A stretch of 64,000 nucleotides of DNA from Anaerolineaceae bacterium (GCA_029975475.1 JARKPB010000018.1:1-64000), one strand, 5' to 3'; positions 16,877 to 27,289 are shown, counted from the first letter of the stretch. Program-made: numbers and translations. The notes: a model not told the origin generated them from the sequence alone.

Positions 16877-17997
16877 GTCAGCCTCCCACGCTGAAGATCA
16901 AAAGCGCGCTGATAGGCGTTCAATAAAATTTGGAAATTCTCTTTCCAGTTGGCGCGCTGTTCGGCCAGTTTTCGAGATTTTTCTCCCATCTGTTTCAGAC
17001 GCTGAAGATCGGAAGCAGCCCGGAGGATGGCGGCGGTTAGAGCCTCTTCATTTCCATCCGGAAAAAGCCAGCCCTGCTTATCTTCACTGATCCACTCTTT
17101 ATTGCCGGGAATATCCGAAACCAGCGCGGGCAGCCCGCAGGCAAGCGCTTCCATCAATGAAACGCTGGAACCATCGGAATGCGAAGCGCTCACATACAAA
17201 TCGGCTGAGCGGTAGACTTCCGGCAGATCGGAATTTTTCACCTGACCGCCCAGATAAACCCGCTCCGCCAGATCATTCTGCTGGATCAGGCGCTGGATCA
17301 TGGGGGCTTGAGAGCCGTTTCCCAGTAAGATCAGCCGCAGGCGCGGTTCCTGACGGGCAGCCCGGGCAAATGCGCGCACCACCAGGTCCACCCCGTAGAG
17401 CGGCTCCCAGGAGCGCAGAGAAAGGATAACGATCTCGTCCTCCCATCCCAGCCGTTTGCGCAATTTTTTCTTGCCGGCCGGGGTGAAATGCTCAAGATCA
17501 ACACCCCACGGGAAGAGCATGACGCGGTCCTCGGGAAACCCGTAAGCCGCGGCTTCCTGCCGCACTGCCTGACAATCTCCCAGCAGGATCTCCGTGTGGC
17601 GCAGGGCGAAACCCACCGCGCGGCGAGCCCAGGCAGACCGCCTGGCTTCCAGCAGGAGATCTGAACCCCACGACATGCTGACCAGCGGTTTTGCGCCAGC
17701 CAGAGCTGCCAGAAAAGCGCAGTTCGGCAGCGGGCCGGCGTGAATCACATCCGGTTTCCGATCGTGCAGAATCTGACGCAGCTCCGCGTACAACCCCGGG
17801 TAGTCCGGGAGGCGCAGCGGCCGCTGACCGCCCCGCCAGGGGATCCACTCGATCTCGGGCGGTAAGGCGCGGTCTTCCCGCTGCACCTGACCGCGCTCCA
17901 GCCGCAGGAGAGCGACCGAATGGTCGGTCGCAGCCAGAGCGGAGAGGAACCGGTGGTCGTGCGGGGTGTAGTCGCGGGTGAAATACAGGATGCGCAT
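16873..17997 (-). CDS. Family 4 glycosyltransferase
   Basis: A 374-residue GT-B enzyme of the RfaG/GT4 family. N-terminal acceptor domain starts MRILYFTRDYTPHDHRF. The donor domain carries LILLGNGSQAPMI, VYLGGQVKNSDLPEVYRSAD and the E-x7-E-like site SLMEALACGLPALVSDIPGNKEW (shown in part: EALACGLPALVSDIPG). It would transfer a sugar from a UDP- or GDP-donor on the cytosolic face. Neighbours are the SpsF-like enzyme and the NeuB homologue. Confidence 0.92.
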   Translation of the reverse strand: MRILYFTRDYTPHDHRFLSALAATDHSVALLRLERGQVQREDRALPPEIEWIPWRGGQRPLRLPDYPGLYAELRQILHDRKPDVIHAGPLPNCAFLAALAGAKPLVSMSWGSDLLLEARRSAWARRAVGFALRHTEILLGDCQAVRQEAAAYGFPEDRVMLFPWGVDLEHFTPAGKKKLRKRLGWEDEIVILSLRSWEPLYGVDLVVRAFARAARQEPRLRLILLGNGSQAPMIQRLIQQNDLAERVYLGGQVKNSDLPEVYRSADLYVSASHSDGSSVSLMEALACGLPALVSDIPGNKEWISEDKQGWLFPDGNEEALTAAILRAASDLQRLKQMGEKSRKLAEQRANWKENFQILLNAYQRAFDLQRGRLT

Positions 17998-18003
17998 AAT
18001 CGT

Positions 18004-19071
18004 TTAGTCAGACAGATCCAGCCAGCGGATTTCTTTCCCTTCTGGCAGATCATAACGGACGGTTTTGCCAATCACCCCATTGATTTCATACGGCAGGATG
18101 GCTCCCGGTGTGGCAGGCCGCAGGACCTTCAAATCCGAGCGGGACAGACGTTCGCCTGCTTTGAGCGCTCTGGCTGCGCGCACACAGCGGCGTTGAATGA
18201 TGACCGTCTCCTGTTCATTTCCGGCCACAAACTTCTCGCTTGAACCCAGAGCAGCTTCCAGCTGGCGCGTGTTTTCCACCATGGCTGCCCAGCTGGTCGG
18301 GTCCATCGAGAAGGGGTGATCGGGGCCTTCCCGGCTGGTATCATCGGTGAAATGTTTTTCGATCACCCGCGCGCCGAGCGCGACAGCCCCGAGGACGGTC
18401 GCGTGACCGGGCGTGTGATCAGACAGGCCAAGGATCAGATCGGGGAACATGGCGGCATAGGTCTTGAGGACGTTCAAATGGATATGCGCCATGTTTTCGA
18501 GGCTGCCGGTGTAATTGGTGTTGCACTGCATCAGGACGAGCTGGGGATTGATCGCGGTGATCGCGCGAACGGCGCGTTGAACATCGCCGATATCCGAAGC
18601 CCCGGTAGCGAGCAAAACCGGCTTCCCTTTGCGGGCGATATGCTCCAGTTCTTCAACCCAGGTGATATCACCCGAACCGATTTTGTGCACTTCAACATAC
18701 GGGTCCAGATGGTCAACCGCCTCAAAATCGTAAGGGGATGAAAAATAATCAATCCCCACTTCGTCGCAGACCTGTTTCAGGCGCGGGGTCCATTCAAAAG
18801 GAATCGAGGCTCCCTGATAAACCTCGAACACGCTCTTTTTCCATTTCGCCTGGTGCGATTGCTGGGAGCCCAGACTCTTGAAGCCGTAATCGGAGACGAT
18901 TTCAGCGGCGCGGAAGTTTTGAAATTTCGCCGCATCCGCTCCGGCTTTCTTCGCCAGACGCACCAGATACTCCGCGCGTTCCAGACTGCCGTCATGGTTT
19001 GCGGATATATCCGCGATGAAATAGGTTGGATGGTGAAGACCGATGGTATGACTCCCGATCCGAATTTCCAT
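18004..19071 (-). CDS. NeuB/SpsE-family nonulosonate synthase with SAF domain
   Basis: A 355-residue full-length synthase. The TIM barrel has ADISANHDGS (residues about 19-28), AAKFQNFRA, YFSSPYDFEAVD, KIGSGDITW, LLATGASDIGDV and GLSDHTPGH. The C-terminal SAF domain spans about 285-350 (RRCVRAARALKAGERLSRSD). The enzyme joins phosphoenolpyruvate to an aldose to make a nine-carbon 3-deoxy sugar acid. GGAGGCACC precedes the ATG at 19069-19071. It is only distantly similar to the shortened NeuB at 8763-9635, so two different acidic sugars are plausible. Confidence 0.9.
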   Translation of the reverse strand: MEIRIGSHTIGLHHPTYFIADISANHDGSLERAEYLVRLAKKAGADAAKFQNFRAAEIVSDYGFKSLGSQQSHQAKWKKSVFEVYQGASIPFEWTPRLKQVCDEVGIDYFSSPYDFEAVDHLDPYVEVHKIGSGDITWVEELEHIARKGKPVLLATGASDIGDVQRAVRAITAINPQLVLMQCNTNYTGSLENMAHIHLNVLKTYAAMFPDLILGLSDHTPGHATVLGAVALGARVIEKHFTDDTSREGPDHPFSMDPTSWAAMVENTRQLEAALGSSEKFVAGNEQETVIIQRRCVRAARALKAGERLSRSDLKVLRPATPGAILPYEINGVIGKTVRYDLPEGKEIRWLDLSD

Positions 19072-19082
19072 GGTGCCTCCTA

Positions 19083-20048
19083 TTAGAAAGTTGCGGTATC
19101 ATCCGGTTTTGCACCGGAGCGCAAATCCAGTTGAAAAGATTGCACATACTGACCGAAGCCCTGCCGGTACTGGGCATAAAAACCCTCCAGCCCCTCATCC
19201 ACTCCGGGGAGGGGATGACCAAGGGCAGCGGCCAGTTTTTCGCTGCTAGCGCTCAGGTCTGGCGAGCGCGGCGCGGCAAGCCGGACAGCGCCGTCCGCAT
19301 AGCGTACCGGTCGGATTAACTCGGCCGGCAGCTCAAACCGCTTTGCCAGGCGAATGCCAAAATCGTATTTTGAGAGCGCTTCGCGTCCCAGTACATGATA
19401 CAATCCGGTCAAGTCTTTCTGCAAGGCTTCCATCAACAAATCTACCAGATGATTTACCCACAGCGGGCAGAAAATGACATCGGTAAAACCATTCACCGGC
19501 CGCCGCTGCAGTAAATTATTGAGAAAAAACTCCGCCAGCGAACGCCTGCCGTTCAGGCTGAAGCCGTAAAAATTAACCCGCGCCACCAGCGCGTCGGGGT
19601 TAGCAGATCGGACGCGTTCTTCTCCCATCAACTTGGTCCGCGCGTAGGTATTGATCGGGTTGGGCTGATCTTCTTCGCGGTAATTTCCGCGCTGGCCATC
19701 AAAGACCGCATCGGTGGAGATATGCACCAGACGAATGCCCATCCGTTTGGTCAGCGAGGCCAGCTCGCCGGGCAGCGCGGCGTTCACCTTTTCAGCCAGT
19801 TCGGGGTTTTGCTCGCAGACATCCAGGTTTGCCTGGGCAGCGCAATGAATCAGCACATCCGGTCGGGACATTTCCAGCAGTTTGCGCGCCTGCCCCGGCT
19901 CGGTCAGGTCCACCGCCAGCACCGGAAAAGGAACGCCAACCAGAGAGCTGGTGTGGACAATCCCCAGGATGTCTTCCCGTTCGTGCAGATGTAACGCCAG
20001 GTTGAGTCCCAAAAGGCCACTGGCCCCTGTGACCAGGATGCGCGTCAT
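19083..20048 (-). CDS. RmlD-like NAD(P)-dependent sugar reductase
   Basis: A 321-residue extended SDR. It has the nucleotide motif ILVTGASGLLGLNLAL at the N-terminus, the STDAVFDGQRGNYREED signature and Tyr-x3-Lys in TYARTK, all typical of dTDP-4-dehydrorhamnose reductase and UDP-4-keto-6-deoxyhexosamine reductases. It overlaps the PseB-like dehydratase gene (ATGA), so the likely substrate is the 4-keto product of that enzyme. Unlike CapF-type enzymes it has no C-terminal cupin domain. It may make a 6-deoxy-N-acetylhexosamine; this is inferred from the pairing. Confidence 0.85.
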   Translation of the reverse strand: MTRILVTGASGLLGLNLALHLHEREDILGIVHTSSLVGVPFPVLAVDLTEPGQARKLLEMSRPDVLIHCAAQANLDVCEQNPELAEKVNAALPGELASLTKRMGIRLVHISTDAVFDGQRGNYREEDQPNPINTYARTKLMGEERVRSANPDALVARVNFYGFSLNGRRSLAEFFLNNLLQRRPVNGFTDVIFCPLWVNHLVDLLMEALQKDLTGLYHVLGREALSKYDFGIRLAKRFELPAELIRPVRYADGAVRLAAPRSPDLSASSEKLAAALGHPLPGVDEGLEGFYAQYRQGFGQYVQSFQLDLRSGAKPDDTATF

Positions 20049-21055
20049 TCCAGTTTACCCTGTTCAAACTCGACTTCAAGCGGGGCGATGATCGCGCGGA
20101 TCTGTTCCACGCTCAACCACTGCGGATTGTTGTTGCTGGCGTAGCGAAAATCTTCCGGCAGCGCCCTGCCCAGGCTGCTCCAGTCGGTGTCCCGCGACCA
20201 GAAGGTGTCCACCGGGTGAACGATGAACATATCCTCCAGCTCAACCGTGGTGCGGGCTTCATCTTCACCGATTAAAACTTCATGAAGTTTCTCACCCGGG
20301 CGGATGCCAACCACCTCGGTCTCGGCTTCAGGCGCTACCGCGCGCGCCAGGTCCGAGACGGTCATGCTGGGAATTTTCGGGACGAAAACTTCGCCGCCGC
20401 GCATTTGCTCGATGCAGCGAATGACAAAGCGCACCCCTTGATCCAGCGAGATCCAGAAGCGGGTCATGCGCTCATCGGTGATGGTCAATTTTCCGCTGCT
20501 GCGCTGCTTGAGAAACAGCGGCACGACGCTGCCGCGGCTGCCAACCACGTTGCCGTAACGCACGCAGGCGAAGCGCGTTTGCCGGCCGCCCGCGTAGGCG
20601 TTAGACTGAATAATCAGTTTTTCCGCGGCCAGCTTGGTCGCGCCGTACAGGTTGACCGGGTTAACCGCCTTATCCGTGCTGAGCGCCAGCACCCGTTCCA
20701 CACCGCAATCCAGAGCCGCGTCAATCACATTGCTGCTGCCCAGGATATTGGTCTTAATCGCTTCCATCGGGTTATACTCGCAGGCCGGCACCTGTTTCAA
20801 CGCCGCGGCATGGACAACAATATCCACACCTTCAAAAGCGCGCCGCAATCGGCTGGCATCGCGAATGTCGCCGATAAAATACCGCAGACTGGGGTGGTCA
20901 TAACCCGCCTGGCGCATTTCATGCTGCTTGAGTTCATCACGGCTGAATACGATCACCTTGGCGGGATGATATTCATCCAGCATCATGCGGATAAAACGCT
21001 TGCCAAAAGATCCGGTGCCGCCCGTAACCAGAACGACTTTATTTTTCCAGTCCAT
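20045..21055 (-). CDS. UDP-N-acetylglucosamine 4,6-dehydratase (PseB/CapE family)
   Basis: A 336-residue extended SDR. Features are VLVTGGTGSFGKRFIRMML (residues about 9-27), HAAALKQVPACEYNPMEA, STDKAVNPVNLYGATK with the catalytic Tyr-x3-Lys, and YGNVVGSRGSVVP. These are diagnostic of PseB/FlaA1/CapE-type enzymes that convert UDP-GlcNAc to a 4-keto-6-deoxy (sometimes 5-epimerised) product. A GGGAGTAAACA site precedes ATG. It feeds the RmlD-like reductase encoded next. No PseC-type aminotransferase is present in the cluster, so classic pseudaminic acid synthesis is not complete here. Confidence 0.92.
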   Translation of the reverse strand: MDWKNKVVLVTGGTGSFGKRFIRMMLDEYHPAKVIVFSRDELKQHEMRQAGYDHPSLRYFIGDIRDASRLRRAFEGVDIVVHAAALKQVPACEYNPMEAIKTNILGSSNVIDAALDCGVERVLALSTDKAVNPVNLYGATKLAAEKLIIQSNAYAGGRQTRFACVRYGNVVGSRGSVVPLFLKQRSSGKLTITDERMTRFWISLDQGVRFVIRCIEQMRGGEVFVPKIPSMTVSDLARAVAPEAETEVVGIRPGEKLHEVLIGEDEARTTVELEDMFIVHPVDTFWSRDTDWSSLGRALPEDFRYASNNNPQWLSVEQIRAIIAPLEVEFEQGKLE

Positions 21056-21083
21056 TGTTTACTCCCTGCTTTCAGGTTTCCGG

Positions 21084-21962
21084 TCATCCAACCGGGATAT
21101 CATCTTTTCGGATCACGATCAGGGGGTACTGTCCCTTCTCGCCGAACCACTCGGGGTTGCGCTCTTCCATCCAGAAGAGCAATTTCAGCCAAAACCGGCC
21201 GCCCAACCAGGGGTGAATGACTGCCCTCAAAAAACGCACCGAAACGCTGCGCCAGATGTAGATCTTGACTGAGTCGAGATTCTTTAATTGCTGGCGCACC
21301 CAGGCAGCGTCAATTTTCTGAACGTGCGTGCCAGTTGGAGCGGGTTTCGCCGCGCCGGCCGGGCTGGTTTCGGTTTTCTGCTCCGCTTTGCGCCCGCGCA
21401 GCCGGGCAGCCGCCCCGCCCAACTTCTCAAACAACAGCATCAACCACTTGAGCCGGTTCATCAGGCTGGATGAGGTCCAGCCGTTGACCACCACGGCAGT
21501 GTGACCCGGTTTTAAGACCCGGTCCAGTTCAAAATAACCGCGTTTCTGGTCTTCTGCCGGCAGGTGGTGAAGCGTATGCAGGGATACCACCCCGTCAAAG
21601 ACTTCACCCTCAAAAGGCAGCGCTGCCACATCGCCAACCACATACAAACCATGTTCGCCCAGGCGCTGTTTTGCCTCGCGCACCGCCAGAATGCTGATAT
21701 CCAGGCAGACGCGGCGCTGATAATGCTCAGAATAGGTTAAATATTCAGGATACTGCACCGGTCCCGACCCGGCATCCAGTAAGAAACGGCCGCTGGGACT
21801 CAAATAGCGTTTGACGCGCAGGTGGCATTTGTGGATGTATTCGCGCGAGACCGGGCGCAGGTCTTCGTAGTGAGCGTTCTGGTACACATTGTCGCTCACT
21901 TTCTTCCAGCCGACCTGGTCATAGAATTCACGCACTTCTTTTTTGATTTCGGTGTTCTTCAT
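21084..21962 (-). CDS. Class I SAM-dependent methyltransferase
   Basis: A 292-residue protein. The SAM-binding core is GRFLLDAGSGPVQYPEYL (residues about 72-89), then VCLDISILAVREAKQRLG and VSLHTLHHLPAEDQKRGYFE, as in Methyltransf_11-type enzymes. A Lys/Ala/Pro-rich linker near residues 185-215 precedes an unassigned C-terminal part that contains several Trp and a hydrophobic patch (WLGGRFWLKLLFWM), which may associate with the membrane. It probably methylates a sugar, lipid carrier or chain terminus; chain-capping methylation is common in ABC-exported O-antigens. Confidence 0.85.
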   Translation of the reverse strand: MKNTEIKKEVREFYDQVGWKKVSDNVYQNAHYEDLRPVSREYIHKCHLRVKRYLSPSGRFLLDAGSGPVQYPEYLTYSEHYQRRVCLDISILAVREAKQRLGEHGLYVVGDVAALPFEGEVFDGVVSLHTLHHLPAEDQKRGYFELDRVLKPGHTAVVVNGWTSSSLMNRLKWLMLLFEKLGGAAARLRGRKAEQKTETSPAGAAKPAPTGTHVQKIDAAWVRQQLKNLDSVKIYIWRSVSVRFLRAVIHPWLGGRFWLKLLFWMEERNPEWFGEKGQYPLIVIRKDDIPVG

Positions 21963-21971
21963 CGGCGCGGC

Positions 21972-23573
21972 TTACTCCACATGCTCCCAGTCTATCGGCT
22001 CACCGGCCAGATACGCCAGAGTCTGACCGTATTGCTGCAGCCCTTCTTCACTGAAAACAGCCTGCATCGGGCGGGCTTTGTAGTCCTCAGCCAGCCGGAC
22101 AAGATGCCAGGGAAACGGCCGGGGATATTCAAAGAAAAAGCGGTAAGCATACGACCAGGCCAGTTCAACCTGGCGGCGGCTCAGGCGATGGGCTTTGATG
22201 TTTTCCAGCAGCTGACCGAGGCTCTTGAAATAGTTGACGTACGAATCCGGATCAATGGTAAAACCCCGACCGCGGTAATGGGTCTGGCCAGAAACGACCA
22301 CCGGGATCCCGCTCATCGCCATTTCCATCCCCACTGTGGTGGTGTACACCAGACCAAGATCAGCCACTTCGATGATGTCGTAGGTGTTGACCTTTTCTTT
22401 TGGACCGATCAGGCGAATATGGGCAGGCAGCTTGGGCAGCACCTGGCGGACGACATCCGCCATCGATTGGCCGTGGGTCAGCACTTCTCCAGGGTGAACG
22501 CGGATGACCAGCTGGACATCCGTGCGTTCAATAAAATACTGCACCGTGCGGGTAATCCATTCGGCCATGCTGCGCGAGAAGACCTGACGGCCGAGGGTGA
22601 GCGAATCGCCCAGGACGTTGGTCGCCAGAAGCACCACGGGGCGCTGATCCAGCTTGAGCTCAGCCCGGATCTTCTCCCCGCCCTGGGCCGGGGTTCCCTG
22701 CCACTGGCGGGCAAAATTTTCCCACAGGGTGGCGCGCTGGCGGGCCATAAAGAGCGATTTCATCCGCTCCAGTTGTTCATCGGTCAAGGGAAGATCCTTA
22801 CGCGCCTGCCAGAGCTCATCCGTTTCCTGACGCATGACTTCACGGTTGTGTGCCAGCCAGATGCGCTGACGCTGGTCGCCAAACTCATAGGTAACGGCGG
22901 GGATTTTCAGCAGGCGGGCGATTCGATAAACCACAGCCAGTTCTTGAATGGTTCCGTTGGGCACGATCACCAGATCAGGAGGATTTGACCGTAAATAATG
23001 ATACACAGCGGCAGCCGCGGCGCGGTTGCGCTCGAGGCGCAGCTGATAGATCGCGCTTTCGGGATCAACCTCCTCAACCTGCTGGGTGTACTGGGTGTCG
23101 TAATTACTGACCTGCCGCACGATCTCTTCAACCGCCTCGGGCAAGGGGCGGAAATTCGGGCGCTGGTTCAAAAATGAGACCGTCTCGACCAGCGGACTCA
23201 ACACGGAAAGGATTTTTCGCGAATACACATTCTGACGGCGCAGGTCAAACCGGTTGATCGGGTTGATCCAGTCGCCGTACGGCAGGTATCCCAGTGTGAC
23301 CGAATGACCCTGCACCGCCAGCGCGGTTGAAAGCACCGCCGCGTGCTCAATCCAGTAATGCAGGGTGGCGAAGAAGAAAATCTTTTTTCCCTGCGGATTG
23401 GGCTTGTGCAGCGCGGCTGCCTGGGCTACCATTTCCGGGCCAAAGGATTGCAAATGGCGTAAGGAAAAACGGCTGAACGGTTTGCCGCCCTGGCGCACCA
23501 GATAATATAACTCGGCGGTGAATGGAATTTCACCGAGGAATTTTTTTAAAGCTTCTTTGGCTACTGCTGCCAT
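21972..23573 (-). CDS. Capsule-biosynthesis-like GT-B protein
   Basis: A 533-residue cytosolic protein. Its second half has LVIRVHPGE, LVYTTTVGMEMAMSGIPVVV and SGQTHYRGRGFTID, the conserved donor-site elements of capsule polysaccharide biosynthesis proteins of the Wcb/KpsC-like type. The start ATG follows GGGAAGTGTC. It seems related to the 537-residue protein at 3870-5483 in the C-terminal half only; it lacks the four-cysteine block. A sugar transferase function is inferred. Confidence 0.72.
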   Translation of the reverse strand: MAAVAKEALKKFLGEIPFTAELYYLVRQGGKPFSRFSLRHLQSFGPEMVAQAAALHKPNPQGKKIFFFATLHYWIEHAAVLSTALAVQGHSVTLGYLPYGDWINPINRFDLRRQNVYSRKILSVLSPLVETVSFLNQRPNFRPLPEAVEEIVRQVSNYDTQYTQQVEEVDPESAIYQLRLERNRAAAAAVYHYLRSNPPDLVIVPNGTIQELAVVYRIARLLKIPAVTYEFGDQRQRIWLAHNREVMRQETDELWQARKDLPLTDEQLERMKSLFMARQRATLWENFARQWQGTPAQGGEKIRAELKLDQRPVVLLATNVLGDSLTLGRQVFSRSMAEWITRTVQYFIERTDVQLVIRVHPGEVLTHGQSMADVVRQVLPKLPAHIRLIGPKEKVNTYDIIEVADLGLVYTTTVGMEMAMSGIPVVVSGQTHYRGRGFTIDPDSYVNYFKSLGQLLENIKAHRLSRRQVELAWSYAYRFFFEYPRPFPWHLVRLAEDYKARPMQAVFSEEGLQQYGQTLAYLAGEPIDWEHVE

Positions 23574-23621
23574 GACACTTCCCTTTGGCTGTCAAATTTC
23601 ATCCCGCCGGCGGCGGAGCGA

Positions 23622-24887
23622 TTACTTTTGTACAATTTCCCATTCCAGAGCCGGGCGAACCGCGCCCATGCGCGGCTCCGGCCAGTGTTTTCCCGGAGCG
23701 CCCGAGGCATCTACGTTAAATGTAATTGCCTGTTCATCATGAAAATAGCGGCGAATGCGGAAGGTGCTGGCGTTGACCCCGACAATAAAACGCCCTTCAT
23801 TCAAAAAATTCGCCGGCAGCGTGCAGCGGCTGACATAATGACCGGCAGGCCGCGAACTCAGTTTTTCATACATCCCCGGGTCATCGGTATCAAAAGTGGT
23901 CAGCACATATTCGCCGCGCGCCGAGAGCAGGTAATAGCCCACCCGCAGACCGGGGATCGGCGCGCTCAGACTGTATTCAAATTCAAGCGTTACCGGTTCC
24001 ACCGACCGAACCGTATCCGAAACCACTCCGGCCGGGTTTAAGACCCGCAGCGCGATCGGACGGAAGGGGGCTGCGTCCGCGGGTATTTCGTCCTCCAGCC
24101 AGGTGCGAATCCCTTCCTGAGAAAAACCCCGCGAGAGGTAATAATCCACCGCCTGGCTGGTTGGGGCGCGCATGACCAGCTGACCGTGATTGATCACCAG
24201 GGTTTCCTGCGTCAGGCGCAGAATTGCGGACATATTATGAGAAACGAAAAGAACGGTGCGGCCCTGCCGGGCGACATCTCCCATTTTTCCCAGGCACTTG
24301 CGCTGGAATTCTGCGTCCCCGACCGCCAGAACCTCATCAACCACCAGAATCTCCGGTTCAAGGTGAGCCGCGACCGCGAAAGCCAGGCGCAGGTACATGC
24401 CGCTGGAATAACGCTTGACCGGGGTATCAATAAACTGCTCGACTTCAGCGAAAGAGACAATTTCATCAAATTTAGATTGAATATCGCTGCGCTTCATGCC
24501 CAGAATGGCGCCGTTGAGATAGATATTTTCCCTCCCGGTCAATTCGGGGTGGAAACCGGTGCCGACTTCGAGCAGCGAGCCAACCCGGCCGCGGATTTCC
24601 GCATAACCCTCGGTTGGATCGGTGACGCGCGAGAGAATCTTGAGCAGGGTGCTTTTTCCGGCTCCGTTGCGCCCGATCACACCCAGAACTTCACCCTGTT
24701 TGACCTCAAACGAGACTCCCCGCAGCGCCCAGAGGTATTTTTCCTGGCCGTTGCCGCCAGCTTCTCGATCCGCGCGCGGCTTAAACAAATTATTGAGACT
24801 GTCGCGCAGTGTGTTGTACTGGGTGGTTAACTGGCCCAGCTGGTAGCGTTTGCCGATATTTTCTACACGTATTGCCAGATCGCTCAT
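23622..24887 (-). CDS. Wzt-like ABC transporter ATP-binding protein with carbohydrate-binding tail
   Basis: A 421-residue ATPase of polysaccharide export. The nucleotide-binding domain shows Walker A GRNGAGKST (residues about 73-81), the signature YSSGMYLRLAFA and Walker B ILVVDEVLAVGD. The extra 170 residues after about 250 form the C-terminal domain that, in O-antigen transporters, recognises the capped chain end. A one-base gap separates it from the permease gene. It powers transfer of the completed, lipid-linked glycan across the cytoplasmic membrane. Confidence 0.93.
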   Translation of the reverse strand: MSDLAIRVENIGKRYQLGQLTTQYNTLRDSLNNLFKPRADREAGGNGQEKYLWALRGVSFEVKQGEVLGVIGRNGAGKSTLLKILSRVTDPTEGYAEIRGRVGSLLEVGTGFHPELTGRENIYLNGAILGMKRSDIQSKFDEIVSFAEVEQFIDTPVKRYSSGMYLRLAFAVAAHLEPEILVVDEVLAVGDAEFQRKCLGKMGDVARQGRTVLFVSHNMSAILRLTQETLVINHGQLVMRAPTSQAVDYYLSRGFSQEGIRTWLEDEIPADAAPFRPIALRVLNPAGVVSDTVRSVEPVTLEFEYSLSAPIPGLRVGYYLLSARGEYVLTTFDTDDPGMYEKLSSRPAGHYVSRCTLPANFLNEGRFIVGVNASTFRIRRYFHDEQAITFNVDASGAPGKHWPEPRMGAVRPALEWEIVQK

Positions 24888-24888
24888 G

Positions 24889-25740
24889 CTACACCATATC
24901 CGCGAAACGGCGTTCCATGCGCCGGAAGAAAAACAATCCGCTGAACAGGATCACCAAGGAAACAGCGATGGAAATCACCAGATTCCAGCCCGGCGCGCCG
25001 GCTTCCACCCCCAGCAATGCCCAGCGGAAACCGTTCACCACCCCGACCATCGGATTGAGCGAATACACAAATCGCCACGCCTCAGGCACAAGGGTGGAAC
25101 CGTAAGCAATCGGGGTGATAAACATCCAGAACTGGGTCAAAAATGGAGAGACATACCCGATGTCGCGGTAAAGGACGTTCAGGGCTGAAAGCCAGAGCGC
25201 GACGCCCAGAGCGGTGATGATGGTGAGCAGTAAAAACAGCGGCAAGGTCCAGACAGCGGAAGTCGGGGCGATCTGGTAGTACCACATCATCCCGAGTAAA
25301 ACCAGAAAGGCGATGGCAAAATCCACCACCCCCGCCAGAATATTGCTGAGCGGCAGGATGATGCGCGGAAAATAGACTTTGGTGATCATATTGCTGTTGG
25401 CCACCAGCGACCGCGCCGCGACCCCCAGGGATACTGCAAAAAGTTCCCAGGGCAGCAGGCCGGAATACGAAAAAATCGGGTAGGGAATGTTATCCGAAGG
25501 CACTTTGGCCAGATTGCCAAAAAAGATGCTGAAGACCACCATGCTCAAGAACGGCCGCAGCACCGCCCAGCTGGCGCCCAGCAGGGTCTGCTTGTAGCGC
25601 ACAATAATGTCGCGCCAGGTCATGAACAGGATCAATTCGCGGTAACGCCACAATTCGCCAAAATCAAGGGCTGACCAGCCGGTTTTCGGGCGAATGATGG
25701 TGATCCGTTCTTCGATCTGCGGAGCGGAAGAAATGGTCAT
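24889..25740 (-). CDS. Wzm-like ABC-2 polysaccharide export permease
   Basis: A 283-residue integral membrane protein with about six hydrophobic segments. Family motifs include ELWRYRELILFMTWRDIIVR near residue 30 (the amphipathic entry helix) and YFPRIILPLSNILAGVVDF near 145. It partners the ATPase encoded one base downstream. This ABC-dependent route means the polysaccharide is finished in the cytoplasm before export, unlike Wzx/Wzy systems, and no wzx or wzy is seen in the cluster. Confidence 0.92.
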   Translation of the reverse strand: MTISSAPQIEERITIIRPKTGWSALDFGELWRYRELILFMTWRDIIVRYKQTLLGASWAVLRPFLSMVVFSIFFGNLAKVPSDNIPYPIFSYSGLLPWELFAVSLGVAARSLVANSNMITKVYFPRIILPLSNILAGVVDFAIAFLVLLGMMWYYQIAPTSAVWTLPLFLLLTIITALGVALWLSALNVLYRDIGYVSPFLTQFWMFITPIAYGSTLVPEAWRFVYSLNPMVGVVNGFRWALLGVEAGAPGWNLVISIAVSLVILFSGLFFFRRMERRFADMV

Positions 25741-25749
25741 AGATCAGAT

Positions 25750-27193
<1,444 letters not shown>

Positions 27194-27204
27194 ACTACCT
27201 CTAT

Positions 27205-27219
27205 ATTCAATTTTTGAAT
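27205..27219. promoter_or_regulatory. Candidate operator palindrome ATTCAA-TTT-TTGAAT
   Basis: A perfect 6-base inverted repeat with a 3-base centre lies on the predicted transcription start of the cluster promoter, touching its -10 box by two bases. A bound regulator would block RNA polymerase. The natural candidate is the winged-helix protein encoded just downstream. The site is deduced from symmetry and place only. Confidence 0.5.
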
Positions 27220-27246
27220 TATAATCCCCGCCTCCGCGGCGGTCAA
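27218..27246 (-). promoter_or_regulatory. Promoter of the polysaccharide cluster
   Basis: On the minus strand TTGACC (27241-27246) and a perfect TATAAT (27218-27223) are separated by 17 bases. Start is predicted near 27211, about 18 bases before the regulator ATG. It is the only consensus-like promoter I found ahead of the 24 co-directional genes. Confidence 0.82.
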
Positions 27247-27254
27247 GGGCAGGT

Positions 27255-27283
27255 TTGGCTGGCAGCCGCATCTTTGATACAAT
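27255..27283 (+). promoter_or_regulatory. Promoter of the lipoprotein gene, giving a leaderless mRNA
   Basis: TTGGCT (27255-27260) and TACAAT (27278-27283) are 17 bases apart. Only six bases separate the -10 box from ATG 27290, so transcription should start at the initiation codon itself. There is no Shine-Dalgarno sequence. Confidence 0.65.
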
Positions 27284-27289
27284 CAGACC

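Noticed and set aside
20045-21055. Complete pseudaminic acid pathway
   Set aside because: PseB-like dehydratase and a NeuB/SpsF pair are present, but no PseC aminotransferase, PseH acetyltransferase or PseG hydrolase is seen in the cluster.
21822-22988. 388-codon plus-strand frame
   Set aside because: It is the antisense shadow of the well-supported minus-strand genes 21084-23573, with no protein-like motifs.
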